Shown here in pieces: positions 8,750 to 16,919 of a stretch of DNA of 64,000 nucleotides. The stretch is from Aureimonas pseudogalii (GTDB taxonomy: Bacteria > Pseudomonadota > Alphaproteobacteria > Rhizobiales > Rhizobiaceae): contig NZ_JACIEK010000005.1 of NCBI RefSeq assembly GCF_014196835.1, positions 1-64,000 on the forward strand. The letters run 5' to 3'. How positions within the stretch are numbered: the first letter of the stretch is position 1; every line of letters starts with the position of its first letter. Made by a program: the position numbers and the translations under genes. A model generated the notes under the pieces. The model worked only from the letters and a program-made list of their open reading frames with translations. It did not search any database and was not told the DNA's origin.

Positions 8750-10636
8750 TCAGTCGGCGATAGTCGAGCGTCGCCCGAATACGGGCGCGGCGTCCTGCGC
8801 CGGCGGCGGGGTGGCGGTGCCTGGCTTCGCCGGGCCCTCCGTGAGCCAGGAGCGTCCGGCCAGGCGATCGGCTTTCTGGCGTGCCAGTTCCGTTGCGCCG
8901 ATCGAGCGGAACTCGCCGAGTACGGCGACGATCTCTTCGCGGTCGGCCTTCACGAGGTCGCGGCGCTGATCGTCGTCCAGATGGCCGGTCACGAAAGCCC
9001 GGAGGGCGGGTTCCAACTTCTTAAGGCTCGCAACGTCGCCTGCTGCCGCGCCGAGGAGGAGGTCGGCTTCGGCGGTCTCGGAGCGGACGGCGCGAAGTTT
9101 CGTCGCGGTGTCGGCAACGGAACCCGACTCGGCCGCCCAGGCTGCCGCAACGGCGGGCGGCGGTGTGTAGTCTGCGAGGGTCACGCCCTGGCGCTGGCAC
9201 TCCAACCAGAGTCGGGCCTGAGCCTCGGCCGGCCATGGACCGTCCAGCGTCAAGCTGCCCGACCAGTCTTCGGCGGCCTTGCTGGCGAGAGCGCGCAAGG
9301 ATTCGTCGCTGACGGGGCCGTGGAGGTCCACGTGATCGCCGCTGTCGAGGAGGCGGCTGCGTCCGCCGAGACCCACGCGGACCCCCGCGGGACTTTCCGT
9401 CACGTCGGAGAAGCCCCGGCGACGCCATTTGTCGGCCAAGCTGATCGCTTCGTCCTCGGAAACCACTGATTTCCTGCGGGTCTTGCCAGGCTTCGCGGCG
9501 GAGGCGGTGCGCTCAACGCGGTCGATGCCGTAGCCGGTGGAAGCGCTGATCGCTTCGGCGAGGGCGGCGGCGTTCTGAGAGCGCGGTCCCCATAAGGAGA
9601 CGGTGCCGGACTCGTCGTCGCTCTCGACCCACGCGCCGTCGCGGAGGAGCGTCCTGGTTCGACGCGGGTCGCGTACGTCAACGAGGTACAAGGATTCGCC
9701 GATCGTGGGTGAGAGGACGGCATCGGGGAAACGGTCCTTCAACAAGCCGAGCTTGTAGTCCTGCTGGTGCGGTTCGCGGGTTTTGCGGGCGGGGGCGCGG
9801 GGGAATCCGCGGGCAGACAAAGCCATGATCTTCTCCGTTTCGATGAGTTCGTTTTCGATGCGTCGGGTCTCGCGAAGGCCGGTCACGACCGCTGATCGGC
9901 GATCGTGCGTCCGTCGACGTCGGACGGCGGCAACGCGCTGCTCGCCCATCGGCGGCTCGGGGGTCCGAGGGTCCCCGCGAGCCTCGTACGATCGTGAGTC
10001 CGCGCGGCGCTTGGAACCAGTGGCGCGGAGATGCGTGTTGATGATCGTCGCGACGCGCTCGCGCTCTCGCTTCAGGGCATCGCCACGGGCCCCGCCACCA
10101 TGGCTCCCGCCGGATGTCAGGAGTGCGGAGACGGCGGCGTTCCTGGTCGAGGCGAATCCGGTCGGGGACGCGGGATCAAGTGCCCGGACCGTAATGAGGA
10201 TGTGGACGTGCGGCTGCTCGCCCCTGTCCGCCGCGCGCGGCTCGTGGAGGGCGACGTCGAGCACGGCCCCGGCGGCGAGGTAGGGAGCGCCGACGTCGCC
10301 GATGAAGGCACCCCAGGCGCTGCGCGGCAGATCACGCGGAATCGCGATTTGCAGTTCTCTCGCGGTCTGGGCATCGCGGCGTTTCTCGGCAAGTTCGACG
10401 CGCGACCAGAGCTGCTCTCGGTCGTAGACCCAGGCGGCGGACCCGGCCGGGGCCATGACGTAGGAATCCGTGACTTGGCGCTTCCGACTGTAGTCCCACG
10501 TCTGCCCGGTGCGGGCATCGGTCAGACGCGCGGCGGCGCGGTAGGCGGCGGCCGCAACGCTACTCTTGCCGCGCGAGCGCTGGATGATCGACGCGCGGAC
10601 GTGGCAAAGGGCTTCGTGGTCCAGAAGGGAGGTCAC
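8750..10636 (-). CDS. MobA/MobL-family relaxase
   Basis: A 628-residue conjugative relaxase (MOBQ type). The N-terminal ~240 residues carry the MobA/MobL signature: RASIIQRSRGKSSVAAAAYR, a tyrosine-rich early stretch (QTWDYSRKR) and the metal-binding histidine cluster EQPHVHILITVRAL. The C-terminal ~380 residues are a variable extension. It nicks oriT and covalently pilots the strand. The GTG start at 10636 overlaps the stop of the preceding small gene as GTGA; the longer frame to 10792 lies over that gene and is Arg-rich noise. The divergent transfer genes and the candidate oriT lie just upstream. Confidence 0.85.
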   Translation of the reverse strand: MTSLLDHEALCHVRASIIQRSRGKSSVAAAAYRAAARLTDARTGQTWDYSRKRQVTDSYVMAPAGSAAWVYDREQLWSRVELAEKRRDAQTARELQIAIPRDLPRSAWGAFIGDVGAPYLAAGAVLDVALHEPRAADRGEQPHVHILITVRALDPASPTGFASTRNAAVSALLTSGGSHGGGARGDALKRERERVATIINTHLRATGSKRRADSRSYEARGDPRTPEPPMGEQRVAAVRRRRTHDRRSAVVTGLRETRRIENELIETEKIMALSARGFPRAPARKTREPHQQDYKLGLLKDRFPDAVLSPTIGESLYLVDVRDPRRTRTLLRDGAWVESDDESGTVSLWGPRSQNAAALAEAISASTGYGIDRVERTASAAKPGKTRRKSVVSEDEAISLADKWRRRGFSDVTESPAGVRVGLGGRSRLLDSGDHVDLHGPVSDESLRALASKAAEDWSGSLTLDGPWPAEAQARLWLECQRQGVTLADYTPPPAVAAAWAAESGSVADTATKLRAVRSETAEADLLLGAAAGDVASLKKLEPALRAFVTGHLDDDQRRDLVKADREEIVAVLGEFRSIGATELARQKADRLAGRSWLTEGPAKPGTATPPPAQDAAPVFGRRSTIAD

Positions 10637-10935
10637 TCGTGGCCCCACTCCACTCCCGAGAAATCGAAGTCGCCGTCGGCGTAGAAGCCGAACTCGAGTT
10701 CGTCGTCCGCGCCGTAGTCGAGCGCGGCAAGTGTTGCGGAAACGTTCCGCCGCCTCTCCTCGCGCCGGGCGCGCTCGATGGCGCGGAGCCATGTGTCCCG
10801 CACTTCGTCGCGATAGTCCGTCAGCGCATCGCGCTCGCGCGACGAGATAGCCACGCCCGCATTACGCTGGAGCGCCGAGGCATGGTGCCAGGCTGCTCCC
10901 GCGGCTTCGACGATCCGGCGATGGGTGGACGGCAT
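10633..10935 (-). CDS. Small protein upstream of the relaxase
   Basis: A 100-residue protein with an N-terminal Arg/Ala-rich helix and a Glu/Arg-rich middle (RAIERARREERRRN), ending in an acidic tail. AGGAGAG precedes the ATG at 10935 with normal spacing. First gene of the relaxase operon and coupled to it by a GTGA overlap, as many relaxosome accessory proteins are. No ribbon-helix-helix motif is clearly visible. A role as relaxosome helper is inferred from position only. Confidence 0.65.
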   Translation of the reverse strand: MPSTHRRIVEAAGAAWHHASALQRNAGVAISSRERDALTDYRDEVRDTWLRAIERARREERRRNVSATLAALDYGADDELEFGFYADGDFDFSGVEWGHE

Positions 10936-11244
10936 GCGATCTCTCCTCGTCGGCGACGGGGAGGTCCTGGCCCGCAGGGCGCGAAAGTTGAACGCAGTCC
11001 AACTTATAATCGCGCCTTCGCCAGGAACTGGTTTCCCCACGTCGATGCTTGGGCGCCGATTTGCTCGACGCAAGCGGATGCCTGACGCTTGTCCTCGGGC
11101 GTCCCGCTTGGGGCGCCTCCGGGCCTCGTGAAACCTCGGAAAACCGATGGGAGGCCTGATCGACGGGGGCGGACTCTTCCGCTCCACGAACGAGGAATCC
11201 GCCGGCGGAATGGCTGACCGGCGTGACGGGGGAGGACAGGTGCG
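10936..11244. other. Candidate oriT between divergent mobilisation operons
   Basis: On the minus strand an inverted repeat (10985-11005; AAGTTG and CAACTT arms) is followed at once by TTTCGCGCCCTG, with GCGCCCT at 976-982 of the 10 kb block (10976-10982). RSF1010/MOBQ origins of transfer have the same order: an inverted repeat and then a nick region ending GCGCCCT. The relaxase here is of that family and starts close by. A TATAAT hexamer at 11005-11010 may belong to a promoter. Nick position would be near 10979/10980; this is inference. Confidence 0.55.
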
Positions 11245-11514
11245 ATGGTTGTGGACTTGGCAAAGCTCGGGCAGCGGAAGGCGCGGCTTGAGGCAAGCCT
11301 CGCGGCGGCGACGACGACGCTACGCGATGCTGAGCGGCGGGCGGATTCGCGCCGCAAGATCGTGGCCGGTGCGGCTCTCCTATCGGCCGTGCGGGAAGGT
11401 GCGGTCCCGGCCGAGGTGCTGGTGACACTGGTCGCACGGATGTCGGCTCGCGATGCCGAACTCTTCGTCGGCAGCACGTCGGCCGCGCAGCACGACGTGG
11501 AGCCGAGCCAGTGA
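11245..11514 (+). CDS. TraD-like small mobilisation protein
   Basis: An 89-residue protein with a Lys/Arg/Ala-rich coiled N-terminal half (GQRKARLEASLAAATTTLRD) and the block RRKIVAGAALLSAVREG, which fits the small TraD/TraC-type conjugal transfer proteins of rhizobial plasmids, thought to act with the relaxase at oriT. This TraD is not the VirD4-like coupling protein. It is divergent from the relaxase operon across the candidate oriT. Its stop overlaps the GTG start of the next gene (GTGA). Confidence 0.7.
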   Translation: MVVDLAKLGQRKARLEASLAAATTTLRDAERRADSRRKIVAGAALLSAVREGAVPAEVLVTLVARMSARDAELFVGSTSAAQHDVEPSQ

Positions 11515-13643
11515 ATCCCGCCGACCTCTTTCGCGAGCCGCCGGCGACGGATGTCGCCTGGAAGATCGCGACGACAATCCTGCCGATGGGCGACGACGTG
11601 ACGGCATTCGCGACCGTCATCCGCTACCTCTCGGCGACGCTCGTCGTCGTCGCCACGATTTACCTCGGGTACTCGATCCTGATGGCGATCGTGCGCGCGG
11701 CGAGGAAGGGCGAGGCACTGTCCGACCAGCAGTCGGGCGCCATGGCGATGGTCCGCGTGGTCGTCGGACTCGGGTGTCTCGTGCCGATCGGCGCGGGCGG
11801 TCTCTCGACGGTCCACTACATCTTGAGGGATGGATTCGTTCGCCCCGGGATCAACGCCGCGAACGCGGCGGCGGGGTCGGCCGCCGAATTCATCTTGCGC
11901 GACGGCCATCCGCTGTCGCCGGTCTCGGCGGGCGGGCGCGACGTCGTCCTCGCGGTGGTCGAAAGCGAGGTCTGCGCGCGGACCTACGCGGTGTCGCGGA
12001 CGTGGCAGGTGATCGACGGTGCCGGGGCGGCCGCGCAGCCGTCGCCGGCCGGAGAGGAGGTCCGTTCGCCGGCTCGGGAGTCTTGGTTCCCATGGGGGAC
12101 CGACGAGCCGGAACGGGTGACCGGCTACGCCTGGGATTGGGGTCGGGCCTGCGGGTCCCTGATGCTGACGACGGCGGCCGGGTTCGGAGACGGGGCGTTC
12201 GGTGCGGCCCGTCGTCAGGCGGTCGCGACCGTGGTCTCCGAGGTGCGCGCGCTGCCCTTCGTCGATCGTCTCGCCGAGGCCGCGCGGACGGCATCCTCGA
12301 CGCATGTCGCCGGGCCAGACGCGGACGCGGCCTATGCTGGACTTGGCATCCTGCGATCGGCCGTCGACGCCGAGCTGCGCGCTGCGGGCGAGCGGTACGA
12401 CAGGGGCCTCTCGAAGGTCGCAGCGGGCCTCTCGACGGGCGACGACGCCGGCATGAGGCAGACCGTGCTCCGGGACATCGAGGAGCGCGGATTCTACGCG
12501 CTCGGCTCGTACTACAGGGTGATGGCGCATGCCTCCCTCGCGTCCGCCGAGGCGGTGTCGGAGCGGGCGCAGCGGACGGCGCCGGACCCGGCCGCGTGGG
12601 AGTCCATGGCAGGTCCAGTCGGCACGGCGCTGGCGCTCGTGGACGGCCAGCTACGGCGGGAGTCGGCGGTCTCGGCACTGGCGACCGGAACCGAGCTCAC
12701 GGGCAAAGCCGCCGAGGGCGGGAACTTCCTGGCGACGATCGAGCAGTCGGTCACGGTGCCTCTGACCGACTATCTGACCGGGTACGAGGGGCCGCGCGCC
12801 GATCCGATCGGGGACCTCATGAGCCTCGGCGGCATCCTCATGGTGTCCGCGCAAGCGGCGTGGGGGCTGGCGCTCGCGGCCTACACCGCGTCCGGCATCT
12901 TCGGCGGGATCGGCGGCGGCGTCCTCGACTTCCTGATGATCGCGGGTTGGCCGATCATCGGCGGTGCCTGGGTCGTCGGCGCGATGCTGGCCTACGTGGT
13001 CCCGATCATTCCATTCGTGTTCATGACGTTCGCGCTCGTCGCCTGGGCTTGGGAGGTGGTCAAGGCGGCGATCGCGGTCGTGATCTGGGCTTTTCTGCAT
13101 GTACGGATCGACGAGCCGGAACTCGTCGGACAGGCGCAGAAACAAGGCTACATCAGCCTGCTCGTCGGGATCATGCTTCGACCCATCGTCACGGTCGCCG
13201 CCTTCGTGGCGATGCACATGATGAACATCACGATCCTCAACATTTTCCTTACCGGATACAACGCCGCCTTCAAGGGATCGCAGGTCGGATACACAATCGG
13301 GGGAACCGGGGTGCTGATCTCCGTCGCGGTGATGCTGTACGTCGAGTGGCAGATCATCCTTTGGAGCTACAAAACGGTGACGACGATGCCTCAGAAGGTG
13401 GCGGAGTTCATCGGCTATTCCGCGTCTGGATGGGGCGACGACGACGCTGGATCGTCAGTGGTCGGCGCGATCTCGGGCGGGCATCGGCACGTCCCGAAGC
13501 CCGGCTCCGGGAAGTCCGGCAAGGGCGGAGGCGGCGACGACGCCGCGAAGGGCGCTACCGAGAGCGCGGCCAAGCTCGGGGCCTCGGCGGCAGGCGGTCC
13601 GGCCGTAGGTGCAGCGGCGGGGGCGGCGGCGGACAAGGTGTAG
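11511..13643 (+). CDS. DotA/TraY-like integral membrane protein
   Basis: A 710-residue polytopic protein. Helices are visible near 40-62, 80-105 and in a long C-terminal hydrophobic block from about 425 to 620; a soluble, probably periplasmic domain lies between about 110 and 420; the tail is Gly/Ala/Lys rich. The early segment AMVRVVVGLGCLVPIGAGGL and the helix arrangement resemble DotA/TraY of I-type secretion systems. GTG start, coupled to the TraD-like gene. Notably no other Dot/Tra component occurs in the window, so it may act as a stand-alone mobilisation or mating-pore-interaction protein. A strong terminator follows. Confidence 0.65.
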   Translation: MNPADLFREPPATDVAWKIATTILPMGDDVTAFATVIRYLSATLVVVATIYLGYSILMAIVRAARKGEALSDQQSGAMAMVRVVVGLGCLVPIGAGGLSTVHYILRDGFVRPGINAANAAAGSAAEFILRDGHPLSPVSAGGRDVVLAVVESEVCARTYAVSRTWQVIDGAGAAAQPSPAGEEVRSPARESWFPWGTDEPERVTGYAWDWGRACGSLMLTTAAGFGDGAFGAARRQAVATVVSEVRALPFVDRLAEAARTASSTHVAGPDADAAYAGLGILRSAVDAELRAAGERYDRGLSKVAAGLSTGDDAGMRQTVLRDIEERGFYALGSYYRVMAHASLASAEAVSERAQRTAPDPAAWESMAGPVGTALALVDGQLRRESAVSALATGTELTGKAAEGGNFLATIEQSVTVPLTDYLTGYEGPRADPIGDLMSLGGILMVSAQAAWGLALAAYTASGIFGGIGGGVLDFLMIAGWPIIGGAWVVGAMLAYVVPIIPFVFMTFALVAWAWEVVKAAIAVVIWAFLHVRIDEPELVGQAQKQGYISLLVGIMLRPIVTVAAFVAMHMMNITILNIFLTGYNAAFKGSQVGYTIGGTGVLISVAVMLYVEWQIILWSYKTVTTMPQKVAEFIGYSASGWGDDDAGSSVVGAISGGHRHVPKPGSGKSGKGGGGDDAAKGATESAAKLGASAAGGPAVGAAAGAAADKV

Positions 13644-13666
13644 GCCAGAAGTCCGGTACGGTCGGC

Positions 13667-13705
13667 GAACGAAAGGGTACCCGCGTGGGTGCCCTTTTCT
13701 CGTTC
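13667..13705 (+). terminator. Rho-independent terminator after the DotA/TraY-like gene
   Basis: Near-perfect stem: GAACGAAAGGGTACCC pairs with GGGTGCCCTTTTCTCGTTC around a GCGT loop, starting 23 bp after the stop. The minus-strand gene cluster converges on it from the right, so it may work in both directions. Confidence 0.8.
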
Positions 13706-13716
13706 TGCCAGTGCCG

Positions 13717-14250
13717 CTACAGGATGGCATAGATGTCGCCTCCGCCGGGACCCGCCCCGGCCTCCCGCGAGGACGCGAAGGCGCGGGTTCCGATGGTGAT
13801 CGAGAGGCCGGCGCCGCCATCGACACCGATCGGCTGCCCGAGAAGCGCCTCCCGCCATCGATTGACGGCGTAGGATCGCACCTCGACGGCGCGGCAGGCC
13901 GACAGGGGCAACGATGCCTCGCGATACCACCACGCCGCTGGCGATGCGCTCTTCGCGGCTTCGAGCCGCTCGACGTGGTCGGCGGTCCAGCCCGGCAGGC
14001 TGTCGCGGGTATCCGCCCAACGAGCGAAGTCAACGGCATCGAGGACGAAGCGGACGTGCCAGAGCGCACCGCGGCGCCAGTAGTCGCCACGGTGCGCGCT
14101 TGCCGTCCGGTCTCCCTGCGGGTCCGACGTCGCCCACAGGAAGTCCGGCTCCGGGAATCCGCCGATGGCATTCCGACCGGGACGAAGCTCGCCACTCTGG
14201 ATGATCCAGGGCAGGCGGGCCGTGTCGCTGTAGTGGTAGAGGACCGTCAT
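13717..14250 (-). CDS. Hypothetical protein with HYS-type N-terminus
   Basis: A 177-residue soluble protein opening MTVLYHYSDTARLPWIIQSG and followed by LRPG and FLWATSDP. The pattern of an early H-Y, an I-x-x-S-G-x-L turn and a later S-x-P resembles ADP-ribosyltransferase-like folds such as DarT or KptA, but the similarity is short and the later catalytic Glu cannot be assigned. Starts 1 bp after a 48-residue membrane protein gene, so the two probably form a pair. The C-terminus is Gly-rich. Confidence 0.6.
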   Translation of the reverse strand: MTVLYHYSDTARLPWIIQSGELRPGRNAIGGFPEPDFLWATSDPQGDRTASAHRGDYWRRGALWHVRFVLDAVDFARWADTRDSLPGWTADHVERLEAAKSASPAAWWYREASLPLSACRAVEVRSYAVNRWREALLGQPIGVDGGAGLSITIGTRAFASSREAGAGPGGGDIYAIL

Positions 14251-14251
14251 C

Positions 14252-14398
14252 CTAGCGGACGAGGACCCAGATGGCCGCGACCATCAACGGGAAGCCGAGG
14301 AGCATGATGACCGGGGAGGCCATGAGGGCGAGGACGGCGAGGCCACGAAGCCAGCGGTTCTCGATGCCTGCGGTGATTGCGAGTGCTGCCGATCCCAT
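14252..14398 (-). CDS. Very small membrane protein (48 aa)
   Basis: A 48-residue frame beginning MGSAALAITAGIENRWLRG, followed by a hydrophobic stretch rich in Leu, Val, Ile and Met that would span the membrane once or twice. AGGAGA lies 6-7 bases before the ATG. It ends 1 bp before the following gene, which supports expression as one transcript. No family is recognised. Confidence 0.55.
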   Translation of the reverse strand: MGSAALAITAGIENRWLRGLAVLALMASPVIMLLGFPLMVAAIWVLVR

Positions 14399-14573
14399 GT
14401 CCGATCTCCTGTCGTTCTCTTGGCCGCCCCTGTGGCCGTTCCGGCCTCGCTTTGCGGCATCCCCGCCGGGGGTAGCTGCCTCGGCCGCGCAGCGATCGAC
14501 GCCCCGCGCTTGGGCATGAGCGTCAGCCCCGGAAGAATGCCGTAGAGGTGTTGAGGAACGGCGTCCAGGAAGG

Positions 14574-14828
14574 TCAGGATTCGATCGGATCGGGCTTGCA
14601 GGCAGTACGGATCGCGTCGCGGAGTTCGTAGGTCCCGATCATCGCGAAGAGTCCTCCGCAGAGCCAGTAACCGGACGCGAGGGTGACGTCGCTCAAAGCG
14701 GGTCCAGTGTTGAAGAGCGCGACACCGTAGACGACGGCAATAGCCCCGCCGAGATACCCGGCGAGGCTGAGAAGGCGGCGTAGTGCCGTTCGGCGGCAGA
14801 GGGCGAGGACAAGGGTCGTCGGTAGCAT
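14574..14828 (-). CDS. Small two-helix membrane protein
   Basis: An 84-residue protein with two hydrophobic segments (about 20-40 and 48-64), a conserved-looking LASGYWLCGGLFAMIGTYEL block and a charged tail. AGGAG precedes the ATG with 6-base spacing. It lies in the run of small accessory genes on the minus strand. Function unknown. Confidence 0.6.
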   Translation of the reverse strand: MLPTTLVLALCRRTALRRLLSLAGYLGGAIAVVYGVALFNTGPALSDVTLASGYWLCGGLFAMIGTYELRDAIRTACKPDPIES

Positions 14829-14888
14829 GGGGGGTCTCCTGAGTGGGTCAGGAGACCAGCGTGCGGGCGGTCGGCGACGGCGTCCAGG

Positions 14889-15203
14889 TCAGGCGGCGAG
14901 GATGTCGCCGACGAGGGCAACCGCGGCCACAATGGCGCATGCCTTCGCATCGTCCATCGTGGCCGCGATGCCGTGAAGCAGGGTATCGTCGGCCCGGCCG
15001 ACGATGGTCCACACGTAGCCGTCCGCGGCACGCGACGGCTCGATCTCGACGGAGAGCAAGACGCCGCCGATCTCGATCTCGGCCCAGGCTGCACCGACAA
15101 CGGCATTGCGGTCGGTCTGGCCAGGGAGGTTCACATCCCAGACGACGGGCAGGAGCATGCCTGCCTCGATCGCGCGAAGGGTGGCGGGGAGCTGGAGCTT
15201 CAT
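14889..15203 (-). CDS. Hypothetical protein
   Basis: A 104-residue mostly beta-looking protein (MKLQLPATLRAIEAGMLLPV at the start) ending in an Ala/Val helix. TAGGAG precedes the ATG. The upstream gene stops 11 bp earlier. A longer frame reaching 15635 lies over that gene and is not used. No family recognised. Confidence 0.6.
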   Translation of the reverse strand: MKLQLPATLRAIEAGMLLPVVWDVNLPGQTDRNAVVGAAWAEIEIGGVLLSVEIEPSRAADGYVWTIVGRADDTLLHGIAATMDDAKACAIVAAVALVGDILAA

Positions 15204-15214
15204 GCGCGCGGCTC

Positions 15215-15469
15215 CTACATGTACCTCGACGGGCCGTCGAACTCGGCCGCGCGGAAGGTGGGGTTCTCGGCGCGCACGATGGCGCGCTGAGCGTCGTTCA
15301 GGCGGTCCCAGGCTGCTTCGTTGGCCTCGTATCCGGTGCCCTCGAGTCCGTCGTACCGCGCCAGCGCGAGGCACAGCGTCAGCCACTCGCTGGTCGATGC
15401 CGTTCCGTAGTCGCTGATCGTCCGCTCGCCGGACTTGATGGCCGCGATCGCGGCGGATTCGCTTCTCAT
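15215..15469 (-). CDS. Hypothetical protein
   Basis: An 84-residue protein beginning MRSESAAIAAIKSGERTISD, with the motif WDRLNDAQRAIVRAENPTF; soluble and mixed charge. A ~90-bp spacer with a GC-rich hairpin separates it from the preceding gene. One of a series of small plasmid-type genes; no family recognised. Confidence 0.55.
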   Translation of the reverse strand: MRSESAAIAAIKSGERTISDYGTASTSEWLTLCLALARYDGLEGTGYEANEAAWDRLNDAQRAIVRAENPTFRAAEFDGPSRYM

Positions 15470-15558
15470 GGTCGATGTCTCCGGAAGGAAAGCCCTTCGC
15501 CGAGCCGTCGCGCTGCGCGGCGGCCGGGAGAAGGGCGGGCAAGATGCCCGCCGCCTCG

Positions 15559-15948
15559 TCAGCCCTTCGCGGCCCGATAGACGCCCGTTGCCGCGTCCGC
15601 CTCGCGGGCGATTTCGGGATGCCGCGCGCGGACACGCTCCGCCCCGTCGCTCGTGCCGCCCCACATGCCCCGGCCGTACTCGTCCATCGCCACCCGCCAC
15701 CAAGCCTGTCGCGTGCTGTCGAGCGCGATGTCGGTGTCGCCCAGCGGGATCGCCGCGCCCTGGGTGAGGACGAGGAAGAGGCGCGCCATCGCGCGGCCCG
15801 ATGAGCAGCCCGCCGTCCCGCCCGTGGCGAAGGCCAAAATCTGGTCGGCGACCGTACCGGACTTCCGGCCTACGGTCTGGAGGTCCAAGGCGTGGCGGAT
15901 CGCACCCGCGCGGACGCGCGGGGGCATTGCAGTTTCAACGATGTCCAT
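15559..15948 (-). CDS. Hypothetical protein
   Basis: A 129-residue soluble protein beginning MDIVETAMPPRVRAGAIRHA, with the segment STRQAWWRVAMDEYGRGMWG. Its leader is one of three copies of a ~90-bp repeated spacer (15950-16041, 16423-16517, 16920-17008), and it shares the MDI start with the two downstream-positioned paralogues, though the rest is different. Function unknown. Confidence 0.6.
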   Translation of the reverse strand: MDIVETAMPPRVRAGAIRHALDLQTVGRKSGTVADQILAFATGGTAGCSSGRAMARLFLVLTQGAAIPLGDTDIALDSTRQAWWRVAMDEYGRGMWGGTSDGAERVRARHPEIAREADAATGVYRAAKG

Positions 15949-15949
15949 T

Positions 15950-16041
15950 GGTTCTCTCCGGAACTTCGCGTCCCGCTGCGGCGCCGGTGATCCCCGGCGG
16001 CTTGGTGGAGGGCGGCGGGCGCGAGGCCGCCGTGGTCGTAG
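15950..16041 (-). repeat. Repeated intergenic spacer, copy 1
   Basis: Carries the same order of blocks as the spacers at 16423-16517 and 16920-17008: a Shine-Dalgarno-bearing CTCTCCGGAA segment, GCGTCCCG-TGCGGCGCCGGT, and CCCGGCGGCTTGGT. Each copy separates a gene's stop from the next gene's start on the minus strand. Confidence 0.7.
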
Positions 16042-16422
16042 TCAGGCAGCCTCACGCTGCTCCCACATCTCGGCGGCAAGATCGCGCGGCTCCCAGATGT
16101 AACGGCGGTAGAGGTCCATCCTCGCCGCGATGTCGTCGGGCCGGCTCACGACCGAAACCGTGCCCTGCCTCTCGGCGGGCGGGTAGAACATGGCGATCGC
16201 CTCGCCGTCGTCCACGCAGAGGTGGACGGTCCAGCCGTGCGGCATGCCGACGACGTGATCGACAGCGATGCCGGTCATCGTGTGGGGGTATGCGTCCGAC
16301 CAGAAACGCGGGTCCTTGGAGCGCAGGTGGACGCGCATCCAGTCGGACAGGGTGTGCCACCTGTCGGCATAGGGCGGCCGATCGCCCTCGCGCGAGGGCG
16401 TCAAATCTTTCTCGATGTCCAT
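16042..16422 (-). CDS. Hypothetical protein, paralogue A of a tandem pair
   Basis: A 126-residue protein beginning MDIEKDLTPSREGDRPPYAD. It is nearly identical to the neighbouring gene product over residues 1-30 and again at the C-terminus (RRYIWEP, DLAAEMWE), with a diverged centre. Soluble, acidic, no recognised family. The pair plus the shared spacer shows a recent tandem duplication of gene and leader together. The diverged centre may be the functional or target-binding part. Confidence 0.65.
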   Translation of the reverse strand: MDIEKDLTPSREGDRPPYADRWHTLSDWMRVHLRSKDPRFWSDAYPHTMTGIAVDHVVGMPHGWTVHLCVDDGEAIAMFYPPAERQGTVSVVSRPDDIAARMDLYRRYIWEPRDLAAEMWEQREAA

Positions 16423-16517
16423 GGGGTGTCTCTCCGGAACTCCGCGTCCCGATGCGGCGCCGGTGATCCCCGGCGGCTTGGTGGAGGGCGGCGCACCGTA
16501 GCCCGCCGGGGTCGGTG
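16423..16517 (-). repeat. Repeated intergenic spacer, copy 2
   Basis: Second copy of the spacer; closest to copy 1 in the CGGTGATCCCCGGCGG and TTGGTGGAGGGCGGCG blocks. Confidence 0.7.
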
Positions 16518-16919
16518 TCAGGCAGCCCTGGCTTCGCGCCGCTCCCACATCTCTGCGGCGAGGTCGTGTGGCTCCCATATGTATCGACGGTAGAAGTCCT
16601 TGCGCGCCGCGATGTCGTCGGGCATCTGCACGACCGAGACCGTGACAGAGCGATCGGGCGCGAAGAAGAACGCGCGGACCTCGGCGCGGACCTCATCGTC
16701 GCTGTCGATCACGAAGAGCTGGACCGTCCACCCCCTCGGCACGCCTGCGACACCTTCGATCTCGGTCCCGGTGACCTCGTGGGGAAATTCGGCGGTCCAG
16801 TAGCGCGGGTCCTTGGAGCGCATGTTCACACGCATCCAGTCGGACAGGGTGTGCCACCTGTCGGCATAGGGCGGCCGATCGCCCTCGCGCGAGGGCGTCA
16901 AATCTTTCTCGATGTCCAT
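16518..16919 (-). CDS. Hypothetical protein, paralogue B of a tandem pair
   Basis: A 133-residue protein sharing the first ~30 residues (MDIEKDLTPSREGDRPPYAD onward) and the C-terminal RRYIWEPHDLAAEMWE block with paralogue A. The central region (FVIDSDDEVRAEVRAFFFAP) differs and is more acidic. The 5' ends of the two genes are almost identical at the DNA level (16330-16422 and 16827-16919), pointing to recent duplication or gene conversion. Confidence 0.65.
   Translation of the reverse strand: MDIEKDLTPSREGDRPPYADRWHTLSDWMRVNMRSKDPRYWTAEFPHEVTGTEIEGVAGVPRGWTVQLFVIDSDDEVRAEVRAFFFAPDRSVTVSVVQMPDDIAARKDFYRRYIWEPHDLAAEMWERREARAA

Noticed and set aside
15480-15560. GC-rich hairpins between small genes (also about 17580-17650) as terminators
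   Set aside because: They have strong stems but no U-tract and lie inside a closely spaced same-strand gene run, so read-through is more likely; mentioned only in the gene entries.
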